From positions 4,650,001 to 4,714,000 of the forward strand of contig NZ_CP033831.1 in NCBI RefSeq assembly GCF_003812745.1: a stretch of DNA of 64,000 bases. The letters run 5' to 3'. This DNA comes from Serratia sp. FDAARGOS_506 (GTDB lineage Bacteria > Pseudomonadota > Gammaproteobacteria > Enterobacterales > Enterobacteriaceae). Positions 16,377-25,206 of the stretch are shown piece by piece (the stretch's first letter is position 1; each line of letters opens with the position of its first letter). The notes under the pieces were generated by a model. The model saw only the letters and a list, made by a program, of their open reading frames with translations. It was not told the DNA's origin and searched no databases. The translations under genes were made by a program, and so were the position numbers.

Positions 16377-17863
16377 AAGGCACTCCCGGTCGCGTGAAGC
16401 ATGATGTGGTTGGATTCGATGTCGTCGCCGGTCAGCTCGGCGACGATGTGGCCGCCGCGGAACACCAGCACGCGGTCGCACACGCCGATGATCTCCGGCA
16501 GTTCGGAGGAAATCATGATGATGGAGATACCCTGCTGGGTCAGTTGCTGCATCAGCTGGTAGATCTCGGCCTTGGCGCCCACGTCGATGCCGCGCGTCGG
16601 TTCGTCGAAGATCAGGATGTTGCAGTCGTTGTTGAGCCAGCGGGCGATCACCACCTTCTGTTGGTTGCCGCCGCTCAGGGTGCTGACGGCGGTCTCGGCG
16701 TCCGGGGTTTTCACCCCCACGGCGCGGATCAGCCGCTGCACCACGTCGCGATCCTTGCGCGCGCTGACGAAGATCTTGCCGCGCCGGTGGTGCCGGTTGA
16801 GGGTGATGTTCTGCGCCACCGAAAACGGCAGCACCAGGCCCTCGGTTTTGCGGCTCTCCGGCAGCAGGCCGATGCCCTGCGCCAGCGCCTGCGCCGGGGA
16901 GCGCAGCGCCGCCGGTTGGCCGCCGAGGGTGACGCGTTTGCGGTGGCAGCGGCTGGCGCCGATCAGCGCCGAGACGGTCTCGGTACGCCCGGAGCCCACC
17001 AGCCCGGCGAAGCCGAGGATTTCGCCCTTGTGCAGGTGGAAGCGGTCGGTCGCACCGTGCTTCTCGCGCTGGATCTCCGCCTCCAGCAGCACCGTCGCGG
17101 TATCGACCGGGTGCTGTTTCACCGGGAAGGCGTTCTCGATTTTGCGCCCGACCATCAGCCGCACCAGCTCTTCCACGTTGGTGTCGCCGGTGGCCAGCGT
17201 TTCGATGTAGGCACCGTCGCGCAGCACGGTGATGCGATCGCAGATGGTGAAGATCTCGTCCAGGTGGTGCGAGATAAACACCATGCCGACGCCCAGCAGC
17301 CGCAGATCGTTCATCACGCTGAACAGGTGCTCGGCCTCGCCCGGCGTCAGCGTGGCGGTCGGTTCGTCCAGCACCAGCACCCGCGCCTCCAGCGACAGCG
17401 CCTTGGCAATCTCCACAAACTGCTGCTGCGCCACGCTCAGCTGCTCCACCGGGCAATCGAGATCGATAGCCACCGTCAGCCGCTTGAAGATCGCCTCGGC
17501 CTTGCGCCGCATCGCCCGCCGATCCAGCAGGCCCCAGCGGTTCCTGATCTCCCGGTTGAGGAAGATGTTGTCGATGGCGCTCATGTAGGGAATCAACGAG
17601 AATTCCTGAAAAATAATGCCGACGCCGGCCTCAATCGCCTGGCGATAGTTGTTAAAGCGGCGCTGCTCGCCGTCGATAAAAATATCGCCCTCGTCCGGCT
17701 GATAAATGCCGCACATGATTTTCACCAGCGTCGATTTGCCGGCGCCGTTTTCGCCCAGCAGGGCGTGCACTTCGCCACGTTGAATGGCCAGATCGATGCC
17801 GTCCAGCGCCTTCACGCCGGGAAAGCTCTTTTTTATTCGCTTCAGTTCCAGTAAAGGTGTCAC
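16373..17863 (-). CDS. Sugar ABC transporter ATP-binding protein (RbsA/XylG type)
   Basis: A 496-residue protein with two ABC cassettes. The first has Walker [10 protein letters not shown] and Walker [11 protein letters not shown], with the signature replaced by LSVAQQQ. The second has the usual degenerate Walker A (GLVGSGRTE), an intact signature [15 protein letters not shown] and Walker [12 protein letters not shown]. This pattern is typical of carbohydrate-uptake ATPases. It overlaps the permease gene by 4 bases and follows the binding-protein gene after 54 bases. Confidence 0.93.
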   Translation of the reverse strand: MTPLLELKRIKKSFPGVKALDGIDLAIQRGEVHALLGENGAGKSTLVKIMCGIYQPDEGDIFIDGEQRRFNNYRQAIEAGVGIIFQEFSLIPYMSAIDNIFLNREIRNRWGLLDRRAMRRKAEAIFKRLTVAIDLDCPVEQLSVAQQQFVEIAKALSLEARVLVLDEPTATLTPGEAEHLFSVMNDLRLLGVGMVFISHHLDEIFTICDRITVLRDGAYIETLATGDTNVEELVRLMVGRKIENAFPVKQHPVDTATVLLEAEIQREKHGATDRFHLHKGEILGFAGLVGSGRTETVSALIGASRCHRKRVTLGGQPAALRSPAQALAQGIGLLPESRKTEGLVLPFSVAQNITLNRHHRRGKIFVSARKDRDVVQRLIRAVGVKTPDAETAVSTLSGGNQQKVVIARWLNNDCNILIFDEPTRGIDVGAKAEIYQLMQQLTQQGISIIMISSELPEIIGVCDRVLVFRGGHIVAELTGDDIESNHIMLHATGSAL

Positions 17864-17917
17864 CGCATTGCCCTCCGCGCCGAACGCCCCGCCGCAGCGG
17901 GGCGAACCTGGCCGCTG

Positions 17918-18835
17918 TTACCAGCTAAAGCCGGCCGCATTGCTGCGGTCGATCAGCTTCACTTTGACCGGCACGGTTTTCGGCACCGTGGCGCCCCAGT
18001 AGCGGGCCAGCGCAATGCCGAGTGCGATGCGCAGCTGGTCGCGCGGGAACTGCGCCGAGGTGGCGATGAACGGCGAATTCGGCTTGAGGATCTCTTTGAT
18101 GGCTTCCGGCTGGCCGTCGACGCTCACCAGCTTGACCTTGGCGCCGTTGCTTTCGATCGCCGCCAGGGCGCCGAGCGCGCCGACGTCATTGACGCTGAAG
18201 ATGCCCGCCAGATCCGGCGCCGACTGCAGCATGTTTTCGGTCACGGTCAGCGCGGTGTCGCGCTCCTGCTTGCCGTTTTGCTTGGTAACGATCTTGATGT
18301 CAGGGTATTTCTTCATCGCCGCTTCAAAGCCGCGCACGCGCTCCAGGATCGGCACCACCGGGATGCCGTCGAGGATTGCCACCTTGCCTTTGCCGCCCAG
18401 CGCTTTCGCCAGGTATTCGCCCGCCTGGAAACCGGCGTCGTAGTTTTCCGAGCCGACGAACGAGTCCAGCGGCCCTTCCGCCTGGGCGTCGATCGCCACC
18501 ACCACCGCGCCGGCCTTATGGGCGGAGATCACCGCCGACTGCACCCCCACCGAATCGGTCGGGTTGATCAGCAGGATATCCACCTTCTTCTGCAGCATGT
18601 CCTCCACGTCGCCGATCTGTTTGGCGACGTCATGGCGTGCATCGGCCACGTACACCTTGGCGCCGATATCCGCCGCCGCCTGATCCAGCGCCTGTTTCAT
18701 GGTGACGAAGTAGTCGTTGTTCATTTCCTGGAACGACATACCGATAGTGATTTGCTTGGCCAGCGCCCCATGGCTGGCCGCCAACATTCCACCGGCGACG
18801 ATAAAAGGCAGAGTCTTTTTGAAAAATGAAAACAT
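17918..18835 (-). CDS. Periplasmic sugar-binding protein of the ABC importer
   Basis: A 305-residue protein with a Sec signal peptide (FFKKTLPFIVAGGMLAASHG, cleavage near ALA). The mature part is a type I periplasmic-binding fold similar to ribose-binding proteins: it begins KQITIGMSFQEMNNDYFVTM and carries DILLINPTDSVGVQSA and FSVNDVGALGALAAIE. I chose ATG 18835, with AGGAG 8 bases upstream; a TTG at 18841 is too close to that site. The ligand is not readable but is expected to be the polyol or pentulose oxidised by the neighbouring dehydrogenase. Confidence 0.9.
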   Translation of the reverse strand: MFSFFKKTLPFIVAGGMLAASHGALAKQITIGMSFQEMNNDYFVTMKQALDQAAADIGAKVYVADARHDVAKQIGDVEDMLQKKVDILLINPTDSVGVQSAVISAHKAGAVVVAIDAQAEGPLDSFVGSENYDAGFQAGEYLAKALGGKGKVAILDGIPVVPILERVRGFEAAMKKYPDIKIVTKQNGKQERDTALTVTENMLQSAPDLAGIFSVNDVGALGALAAIESNGAKVKLVSVDGQPEAIKEILKPNSPFIATSAQFPRDQLRIALGIALARYWGATVPKTVPVKVKLIDRSNAAGFSW

Positions 18836-18904
18836 AGCCAATTCTCCTGTAGGGAAGCTTCTTGTTGTGGTTATCAGAGCAACAGCATGTCTTTACGTTT
18901 GGCC

Positions 18905-18942
18905 GACCGGCCGGCCCCTCCGTTGCGGACGGGCCGGCGGTC
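18905..18942 (-). terminator. GC-rich hairpin between dehydrogenase and binding-protein genes
   Basis: GACCGGCCGGCCC (18905-18917) pairs with GGGCCGGCGGTC (18931-18942) apart from one bulge, over a 13-base loop. It has no T tract. It lies in the only sizeable gap inside the operon and may limit read-through or protect the mRNA of the abundant binding protein. Confidence 0.45.
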
Positions 18943-18971
18943 GTGACTGCAACAGCGGTACGGCGGGAGGG

Positions 18972-20039
18972 TCAGGGAACCAGGATCACCTTGATGGAAT
19001 CGGTCGAGTCCGCCAGAGCGAAGGCTTCGTCCCAGTCGTTCAATGAATAGCTGTGGGTGACCACGCCGTTTGAGGTCACCAGCCCGCGCTCGAACAGATC
19101 GATGGCGATTTCGTAGCTGTAGGGCGCCAGGTGCGCGCCGCGAATGTCCAGCTCTTTGCGATCGCCGATGATGGACCAATCGACGGTGGTTTCCTTGCCG
19201 AACACGCTGAACTCCACGAAGCGGCCCAGCTTGCGGATCATCTGCAGCCCCTGGGTGACACCGATCGGCGCGCCGGTGGCCTCGATATACACGTCGCAGC
19301 CGTAGCCGCCGGTCAGCGATTTGACGATTTGGTCGGCGTCTTCCTTCAGCGGGTTGATCACCACGTCGGCGCCGAACTCCTTCGCCAGCGCCAGCCGCTC
19401 GTCGATGGCGTCGATCACGATCAGTTTCTTCGGCGTTTTCAGGCGCGCCACCTGCACCATGCACAGCCCCAGCGGCCCGGCGCCGGCCAGCACCACCACG
19501 TCGTCCAGCTGGATGTCGCCGCGCGCCACGGTGTGGATGGCGCAGGCCATCGGCTCGATCAATACCGCATCTTCATGGCTCAGGCTTTCCGGGATCTTGT
19601 GCACGATGGCGTTCTCGGAAAAACGCATGTACTCCGCCATGCCGCCCTCCGCCACGTCTTTTTGGAAACCGTAAATGTTATGCGTCTCACACATCCAGTA
19701 ACTGCCGGATTTGCAGTAACGGCACTCCCAGCACGGTACGATCTGCTCGGCGATCACCCGCTCGCCGATCTGGTATTTGCCTTCCGCGCCCTCGCCCAGC
19801 GCGGCGATGCGGCCGTAAAACTCGTGCCCCGGTACCACCGGCGGTTTAACCCACGGGTTCTCTCCCCAAAACATCTGCGCGCCGTTCTTGCACTTGCAGT
19901 CGCCGGCGCAGATGCCGCAGCCTTCCACCTTGATCACCAGCTCGCGCGCCTTCGGCAGCGGCGTGGGCACCTGTTCGAAACGATAGTCCTGCGGGCCATG
20001 GCAAACGACCGCGCGCATTTTTTCCGGCAACTGGCTCAT
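18972..20039 (-). CDS. Zinc-dependent polyol dehydrogenase (MDR family)
   Basis: A 355-residue medium-chain dehydrogenase. Catalytic zinc ligands are in GCGICAGD and PGHEFYGR; the structural zinc site is the four-cysteine cluster CWECRYCKSGSYWMC; the NAD-binding turn is GAGPLGL. I chose ATG 20039 because GGAGGAAG precedes it; the upstream extension to 20096 has no such site. The family includes L-arabinitol, xylitol, threitol and sorbitol dehydrogenases. The kinase and epimerases after it handle L-xylulose, so the most consistent reaction is oxidation of L-arabinitol (or xylitol) to L-xylulose. That is inference from context. It is the first gene of the operon. Confidence 0.85.
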   Translation of the reverse strand: MSQLPEKMRAVVCHGPQDYRFEQVPTPLPKARELVIKVEGCGICAGDCKCKNGAQMFWGENPWVKPPVVPGHEFYGRIAALGEGAEGKYQIGERVIAEQIVPCWECRYCKSGSYWMCETHNIYGFQKDVAEGGMAEYMRFSENAIVHKIPESLSHEDAVLIEPMACAIHTVARGDIQLDDVVVLAGAGPLGLCMVQVARLKTPKKLIVIDAIDERLALAKEFGADVVINPLKEDADQIVKSLTGGYGCDVYIEATGAPIGVTQGLQMIRKLGRFVEFSVFGKETTVDWSIIGDRKELDIRGAHLAPYSYEIAIDLFERGLVTSNGVVTHSYSLNDWDEAFALADSTDSIKVILVP

Positions 20040-20084
20040 CTCTTCCTCCAATACACTCGTTAAATGCTTGAATCTTATAAATGT

Positions 20085-20095
20085 TGACGTTGTCA
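20085..20095. promoter_or_regulatory. Candidate operator of the pentitol operon, site 1
   Basis: TGACGTTGTCA contains TGAC/GTCA arms and reads TGACAACGTCA on the minus strand. The same 9-base core TGACAACGT recurs at 20178. It lies 46 bases before the dehydrogenase start, so a bound LacI-type regulator could block transcription. Confidence 0.45.
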
Positions 20096-20177
20096 TTTTT
20101 ATCTAACAAAAAACAATCAATACTATAAAACTATAAATTTCAATAGATTAATCATGACACATCCCGATAACTAAAAA

Positions 20178-20188
20178 TGACAACGTGA
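20178..20188. promoter_or_regulatory. Candidate operator of the pentitol operon, site 2
   Basis: TGACAACGTGA repeats the core of site 1 with centres about 93 bases apart, a distance compatible with DNA looping by a tetrameric or paired LacI-type repressor. Confidence 0.4.
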
Positions 20189-20227
20189 ACATATGACGAC
20201 ATATAACCAAAGCTGCAAAAATAATTA

Positions 20228-20244
20228 TTTGAGCAAAATCACAT
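20228..20244. promoter_or_regulatory. Candidate CRP site upstream of the pentitol operon
   Basis: TTTGA, six bases, then TCACAT resembles the CRP consensus TGTGA-N6-TCACA. Control by cAMP-CRP would be normal for a secondary carbon source operon. Confidence 0.4.
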
Positions 20245-20279
20245 ATCGTTAACATTGCGGCTAAAAATGCTACAAATAC

Positions 20280-20312
20280 GGATCGCGATCCCATTTACGG
20301 GATCGTCGATCC
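20280..20312 (-). terminator. Hairpin after the LysR gene
   Basis: GGATCGCGATCCC (20280-20292) pairs with GGGATCGTCGATCC (20299-20312) with one mismatch and a six-base loop. It follows the stop of the minus-strand LysR gene and separates it from the pentitol operon promoter. Only a scattered T-rich stretch follows. Confidence 0.5.
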
Positions 20313-20323
20313 AGGCAGTTCCG

Positions 20324-21277
20324 CTACATCAGCAGGCGTACGCGATCGTAGATCTGGCGGTCTTCCGGCCGTGACGATCGCGCCTGCTGGCGCAGGGTGC
20401 GCACCAGTGTGTCGATAAACGTATGGGCGGCGGCGCTCAGAATGCTGTTGCGCCGGGTGACGATATTCAGCTGCGTCGGTTGGCCGCTTTCCCGCAGCGC
20501 CAGCGGCTGCAGGCGGGAGGCAAACTGCGGCAGCGCGGCGATCGGCCGCGGGCACCAGGTGCACATCTCGGCGGATTCCACCAGCGCTTGCAGCATGCCG
20601 AACGAATGCGCCTGAATAATGCGCTGGTGCGGCAGGCGCACGCCGTGGCGGTGGAACACCGCGTCGAGCAGCGCATCGAAACTTTCCTGGGTATAGCTCA
20701 TCACCCAATCTTGCTCCAGCAACTGGTGCAGCGAGGTGCTGTGCGCCAGCGGGTGGCCGCGCCGCACCATGTAGGCCGTTTCATACTCCAGCAGCGGTTC
20801 GCAGTGAAACTCCTGCGGCGCCGACGACGCCGGCAGCGGCGTGATGGCGAAATCCATCGTGCCCTCGCGCAGCTGCGACTGGGCGTTGGCCATCAGGCTT
20901 TCCGACAGTTCCAGCCGCACCGCCGGCGCCTTGCTGCGAAATGCCATCACCGCCGGCGGCAACACCGTCAGCATCAGCCAGGGGGTGATCGCCGCCTTGA
21001 CCAGATCCGCCGTTCGCCCGCGCAGCGCCGCCATTTCGCCCTGCGCCTGCTCCAGCTGATTCAACACCAGCCGGGCGTGCGCCAATAGGGTTTTGCCGTA
21101 GGGGGTAAATCCCAGCCCGGTCGGGGTGCGGATCAGCAGCGGCAGCGCCTGCTCCTGCTCCAGTTCACGCAGTGCGCGGGTCACCGCCGCCTGCGACAGC
21201 CCCAGATGCCGTGCCGCAGCGCGAATGCTGCCGCTGTCGGCGCTGGCCACCAGCGCCTGCAGTTGGTGCAGTTTCAT
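20324..21277 (-). CDS. LysR-family regulator next to an amidohydrolase
   Basis: A 317-residue LysR protein. The helix-turn-helix covers about residues 16-40 (GSIRAAARHLGLSQAAVTRA), followed by the substrate-binding domain. I chose ATG 21277 because AGGAGG precedes it; the frame opens at 21334, but those extra residues lack any family resemblance. It is divergent from the M20 amidohydrolase and the amino-acid binding-protein gene, about 140 bases apart, and probably controls them. The inducer is unknown. Confidence 0.88.
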   Translation of the reverse strand: MKLHQLQALVASADSGSIRAAARHLGLSQAAVTRALRELEQEQALPLLIRTPTGLGFTPYGKTLLAHARLVLNQLEQAQGEMAALRGRTADLVKAAITPWLMLTVLPPAVMAFRSKAPAVRLELSESLMANAQSQLREGTMDFAITPLPASSAPQEFHCEPLLEYETAYMVRRGHPLAHSTSLHQLLEQDWVMSYTQESFDALLDAVFHRHGVRLPHQRIIQAHSFGMLQALVESAEMCTWCPRPIAALPQFASRLQPLALRESGQPTQLNIVTRRNSILSAAAHTFIDTLVRTLRQQARSSRPEDRQIYDRVRLLM

Positions 21278-21417
21278 GTTCACCTCCTGACAATCATTGG
21301 TTGTCAGCATAACCGAACGGCGGCTACCCGGCAAAAACGGAGTTTGCTAGTCTCGATGCCTACCCCCTCTGCCCCGCTCCCCGCCCGTTGGCCGGGACCC
21401 TTTTGCCGGAGACCGTG

Positions 21418-22599
21418 ATGAGCCCTTCACTCGTACTGCCTGAGATCGCCGCCGTTCATGATGAGATGGTCGCGCTTCGCCGCCATATTCACGCCCACCC
21501 GGAACTGGGCTTCCAGGAGTTCGCAACGTCGGATCTGGTGGCGCAGCGGCTGGAGGAATGGGGTTACCACGTCACGCGAGGCGTAGGACAAACCGGCGTT
21601 GTCGCCACACTGCAGCGCGGGCCGGGAAGATCGCTCGGCATCCGCGCCGATATGGACGCCCTGCCGATCGCCGAAACGACCGGTTTACCGCACGCCAGCA
21701 CCCATTCCGGAGTGATGCACGCCTGCGGCCACGACGGGCACACCGCCATGCTGCTGGCGGCGGCGCGCTATCTGGCGCGGCAGCCAAACTTCAGCGGCAC
21801 GCTGCACCTGATCTTTCAGCCGGCGGAAGAAGGCGGCGGCGGCGCCAGAGTGATGATTGAAGACGGCCTGTTTGAGCGCTTCCCTTGCGACGCGGTGTTC
21901 GCCATGCACAACGTGCCCGGCTTCTCCACCGGCCACCTGGGCTTCGCCAGCGGCCCCTTCATGTGCTCGGCCGATACGGTACACATCACTCTGCACGGCC
22001 ACGGCGGCCACGGCGCAGTGCCGCAGAGCACCGTCGATCCAGTGGTGGCCTGCGCGGCCATCGTCATGAGCCTGCAAACCATCGTGGCGCGCAATATCGA
22101 TCCGCAGGAAACGGCGATCGTCACCGTGGGGGCGATGCAGGCCGGCCAGGCCGCCAACGTAATCCCGGCGACCGCCACCCTGACGCTCAGCGTGCGCGCG
22201 CTGACGGCGGCGGTGCGTGAGCGGCTGGAGCAGCGCATCACCGAGCTGGTCACGGCGCAGGCCGCCAGCTTCGGCGCCCGCGCGGAGATCGACTATCAGC
22301 ACGGCTACCCGGTGCTGGTGAACCATCAGGCAGAAACCGAGCTGGCGCGCGCGGTGGCGCTGGAATGGGCCGGAGAGAGCCGGGTTATCCCCACGCTGCG
22401 GCCGTTCACCGCCAGCGAAGATTTCGCCTTTATGCTGGAGAAGTGCCCGGGCAGCTACATCTCGATCGGCAACGGCCCCGCCACGCCGGGCAATTCTCTG
22501 CACAACCCCGGTTATGACTTCAACGACGACAGTCTGTCGCTGGGCGCCACCTACTGGGTCAAATTGGTCGAGCGCTTTTTGGCTCGTCCCGCAGTTTAA
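21418..22599 (+). CDS. M20-family metal amidohydrolase (hippurate / N-acyl amino acid hydrolase type)
   Basis: A 393-residue enzyme of standard length. Metal-binding motifs are intact: GIRADMDALPI, HACGHDGH (Cys and His ligands) and the catalytic glutamate pair in PAEEGGGGA. The dimerisation lid domain lies in the middle (HGHGGHGAVPQ). Members cleave N-acyl amino acids such as hippurate, indoleacetyl-amino acids or N-acetyl amino acids; the substrate cannot be read. There is no signal peptide, so it is cytosolic. ATG 21418 follows GGAG; a TTG in frame at 21388 is less likely. It precedes a solute-binding protein gene by 22 bases, suggesting uptake and cleavage of the same compound. Confidence 0.88.
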   Translation: MSPSLVLPEIAAVHDEMVALRRHIHAHPELGFQEFATSDLVAQRLEEWGYHVTRGVGQTGVVATLQRGPGRSLGIRADMDALPIAETTGLPHASTHSGVMHACGHDGHTAMLLAAARYLARQPNFSGTLHLIFQPAEEGGGGARVMIEDGLFERFPCDAVFAMHNVPGFSTGHLGFASGPFMCSADTVHITLHGHGGHGAVPQSTVDPVVACAAIVMSLQTIVARNIDPQETAIVTVGAMQAGQAANVIPATATLTLSVRALTAAVRERLEQRITELVTAQAASFGARAEIDYQHGYPVLVNHQAETELARAVALEWAGESRVIPTLRPFTASEDFAFMLEKCPGSYISIGNGPATPGNSLHNPGYDFNDDSLSLGATYWVKLVERFLARPAV

Positions 22600-22621
22600 T
22601 CGCCAACGCTGAGGAAATGAC

Positions 22622-23410
22622 ATGAAAACCATCAAAGGGCTGTTGTTGTTGCTGCCGCTGGCAGCGAGTTTTCCCGCGCTGAGCGGTGAATTCAGCGGCA
22701 AAGTGATCAAGCTGGGCATCGATCCCACCTTTCCGCCGCTGGAGTATAAAAACCCGCAGGGCAAGCTGACCGGCTTCGGCGTCGATATCGCCCAAGCGCT
22801 GTGCGATCAGATGCAGGCCAAATGCGTGTGGGTGGAAAGCAGCTGGGACGGCATGATCCCCGGCCTGCAGGCGAAAAAATTCGACGCCATCGCCTCGTCG
22901 ATGACCATCACGCCGCAGCGTCAGCAGCAGATCGCTTTCTCCAGCAAAGTCTCCAACGCCCCGGCGCGGCTGGTGGCACATAAGGGCAGCAACCTGCAGC
23001 CTACCGTCGCCTCGCTGAAGGGCAAATCGGTCGGCGTGCAGCAAGGCTCAAGCCAGGAGGCCTACGCCAATGCGCTGTGGCGCCCGGCCGGCGTCAACGT
23101 GGTCGCCTACCAAAGCCAACAGGAGGTGAATGAAGATCTGGCCAACGGCCGGCTGGACGCTTCGCTGCTGGCCAGCGTCAGCGCCAGCGAGTTCTTCAAA
23201 ACCCCCGGCGGCAAAGACTTTGCCTTTATCGGCGCCGAGCTGACCGACAGCAAATACTTCGGCGTCGGCGACGGCATCGGGGTGCGCAAAGACGATACCG
23301 CGCTGCTTAACGCCTTCAACGCCGCGCTGCAGGCGATCCGCGCCAACGGCACTTACAAGAAAATCAACGACAAGTATTTCGACTTCGACATGTACGGCGC
23401 GGAGCAGTAA
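22622..23410 (+). CDS. Periplasmic amino-acid-binding protein (ABC type), without its own transporter genes here
   Basis: A 262-residue protein with a Sec signal peptide (residues 1-22). The mature part has the family 3 solute-binding fold: it starts VIKLGIDPTFPPLEYKNPQG and contains FDAIASSMTITPQRQ, like HisJ/ArgT-type lysine-arginine-ornithine binders. The start is close to a GAGG site. No permease or ATPase gene follows, so it must use a transporter encoded elsewhere or act with another system. It is co-transcribed with the amidohydrolase. Confidence 0.88.
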   Translation: MKTIKGLLLLLPLAASFPALSGEFSGKVIKLGIDPTFPPLEYKNPQGKLTGFGVDIAQALCDQMQAKCVWVESSWDGMIPGLQAKKFDAIASSMTITPQRQQQIAFSSKVSNAPARLVAHKGSNLQPTVASLKGKSVGVQQGSSQEAYANALWRPAGVNVVAYQSQQEVNEDLANGRLDASLLASVSASEFFKTPGGKDFAFIGAELTDSKYFGVGDGIGVRKDDTALLNAFNAALQAIRANGTYKKINDKYFDFDMYGAEQ

Positions 23411-23414
23411 CAAA

Positions 23415-23478
23415 CGTTCCCCGGCGGTCACCTGCAGAGCCTGCAGGATGGGGAGGCGCCTTCGGCCGCCGGGGAACG
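23415..23478. terminator. Nested hairpin after the binding-protein gene
   Basis: CGTTCCCCGGCGG (23415-23427) pairs perfectly with CCGCCGGGGAACG (23466-23478). Inside the loop a second perfect hairpin is formed by CCTGCAG (23431-23437) and CTGCAGG (23441-23447). It follows the stop by five bases and has no T tract. It may end or stabilise the transcript. Confidence 0.5.
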
Positions 23479-23568
23479 CCCCAACGGAAACGGCAGTGTC
23501 GGCAAGAACGGCAAATCAGGCAGAATAAGGATGCGGGCCAGGCAGGATGCCCGGCCCGCTAGAGCGGG

Positions 23569-23901
<333 letters not shown>

Positions 23902-24045
23902 TTAGTAATACACAGATTCATTTGCTTACGGCCACATGGCACCAAGATACAGGTTTGTGGCGGTCCGGCACAACAGTGATTGCTTATCTTACCCACTTTG
24001 CCCCGGCGGCCAAAACCCAAAGCGCCGCCTTCATGATCTGACCCC

Positions 24046-25113
24046 TTATTCACGCCCTGCAGCGGTGCAGACCTGAAGCAGATCCCCCAGTTCTTCCAGC
24101 TGCTGCGCCAGCTCCATGCTGAGCCAGACATAGCCGTAAATCGGCGCTTCGCCGTGCTGGCCGAGGCTGACCTCCCGCATCAGCATTTTCAGCTCGCCGG
24201 CGATCTCCGTCAGCTGCCCCGCCGCTGCCTGCCGCTGCGCCTGCGGTCCTTCGCGCATCAACAGCGCCAGCGACTCCAGCGAGCTCAGCGTCAACAGTTG
24301 GGTGCTGCGCAGCGTGCGGGCGTTCAACATGATGAAGTGCGTTTCGCGCGAGGCCCAATAGGCGTCGGCCATCAGCTCCAGCGTACACACCAAATTACGG
24401 CTGAGGGTTTGCACCGCCTCGAACACCGCTTTGGGAATGCGGGTTTCCTTACTGGCGGGCACGATCAGGCTGCGCAGCTTCACTACCTGATTCAACAGCT
24501 CCTTGAGCTGAGGCTCCAGCCGCGGCCGCTCAATGACGTTCGGCGAAAAATACGCGCCGTAGATACGAGCGGCGGTTTGCAGGCAGTCCGCCATTTGCAT
24601 GCGCCACAGAATATAGGCGCGCTGTGGATAGATGCTGGTGAACAACAGCGCCAGCAGCGAGCCGAAGATCACATCGCCGCTGCGCCACAACGCGGTATGC
24701 ATGTCGCCGGCACCCGCGCCGCACACCACCGCCAGCGTGATCCCGACCAGCAGCGCCATATACGGCCGTTTGCCGAGCGTCAGGTAACCGCAGACGAACA
24801 TCACCACGCCGCACCAGACCAGCATCAACGGCAGCGAATAGAGTTCCAGATATAAGGCGATCAGACCGGAGGCGGCGCCGAACACCGTGCCGGCAATGCG
24901 TTGCAGCGCCCGCTGCAACACATTGCCCCAAAACGAGATCGGCCCCATCACCACCACCAGGGTGATCAGCGGCCAGGTGCCTTCGGGCACCGCCAGCAAG
25001 CGTATAAGCAGAAAGGTCAGGATAAACGCCAGCCCGATGCGCACGCCGTGGACGATGCGATAGTGGCGATAGGTCAGCAATTCAAGGGAAGAGATTTTTC
25101 GATCGAGGCGCAC
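24046..25113 (-). CDS. yeeA: FUSC-family inner-membrane protein YeeA
   Basis: About 355 residues. The first ~165 contain five or six membrane segments with the motif WPLITLVVVMGPISFWGNV; the cytoplasmic part follows (SKETRIPKAVFEAVQTLSRN). It matches E. coli YeeA along its length. The family is related to aromatic acid exporter B subunits; the substrate is unknown. I chose GTG 25113 because GGAGG precedes it by 4 bases and it matches the E. coli N-terminus better than the GTG at 25134. Confidence 0.9.
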   Translation of the reverse strand: MRLDRKISSLELLTYRHYRIVHGVRIGLAFILTFLLIRLLAVPEGTWPLITLVVVMGPISFWGNVLQRALQRIAGTVFGAASGLIALYLELYSLPLMLVWCGVVMFVCGYLTLGKRPYMALLVGITLAVVCGAGAGDMHTALWRSGDVIFGSLLALLFTSIYPQRAYILWRMQMADCLQTAARIYGAYFSPNVIERPRLEPQLKELLNQVVKLRSLIVPASKETRIPKAVFEAVQTLSRNLVCTLELMADAYWASRETHFIMLNARTLRSTQLLTLSSLESLALLMREGPQAQRQAAAGQLTEIAGELKMLMREVSLGQHGEAPIYGYVWLSMELAQQLEELGDLLQVCTAAGRE

Positions 25114-25206
25114 GATGCCTCCGATAAAGACCACCAGGCCGCTATTTTAACGGAGGAAGCCCAGCGAGGAAAAGGCGAATGAGGCGTCCCCCATTCGCGG
25201 TCAGGC

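Noticed and set aside
15387-17456. A 689-residue open frame that continues upstream from the sugar permease
   Set aside because: Only the part from 16376 encodes a permease. The upstream part runs across the ATPase gene in another frame, with arginine- and alanine-rich nonsense, and the ATGA overlap at 16373-16376 marks the true start.
16394-17854. A 486-residue plus-strand open frame opposite the ABC ATPase
   Set aside because: It is the antisense shadow of a GC-rich gene, rich in His, Gln and Arg with no domain.
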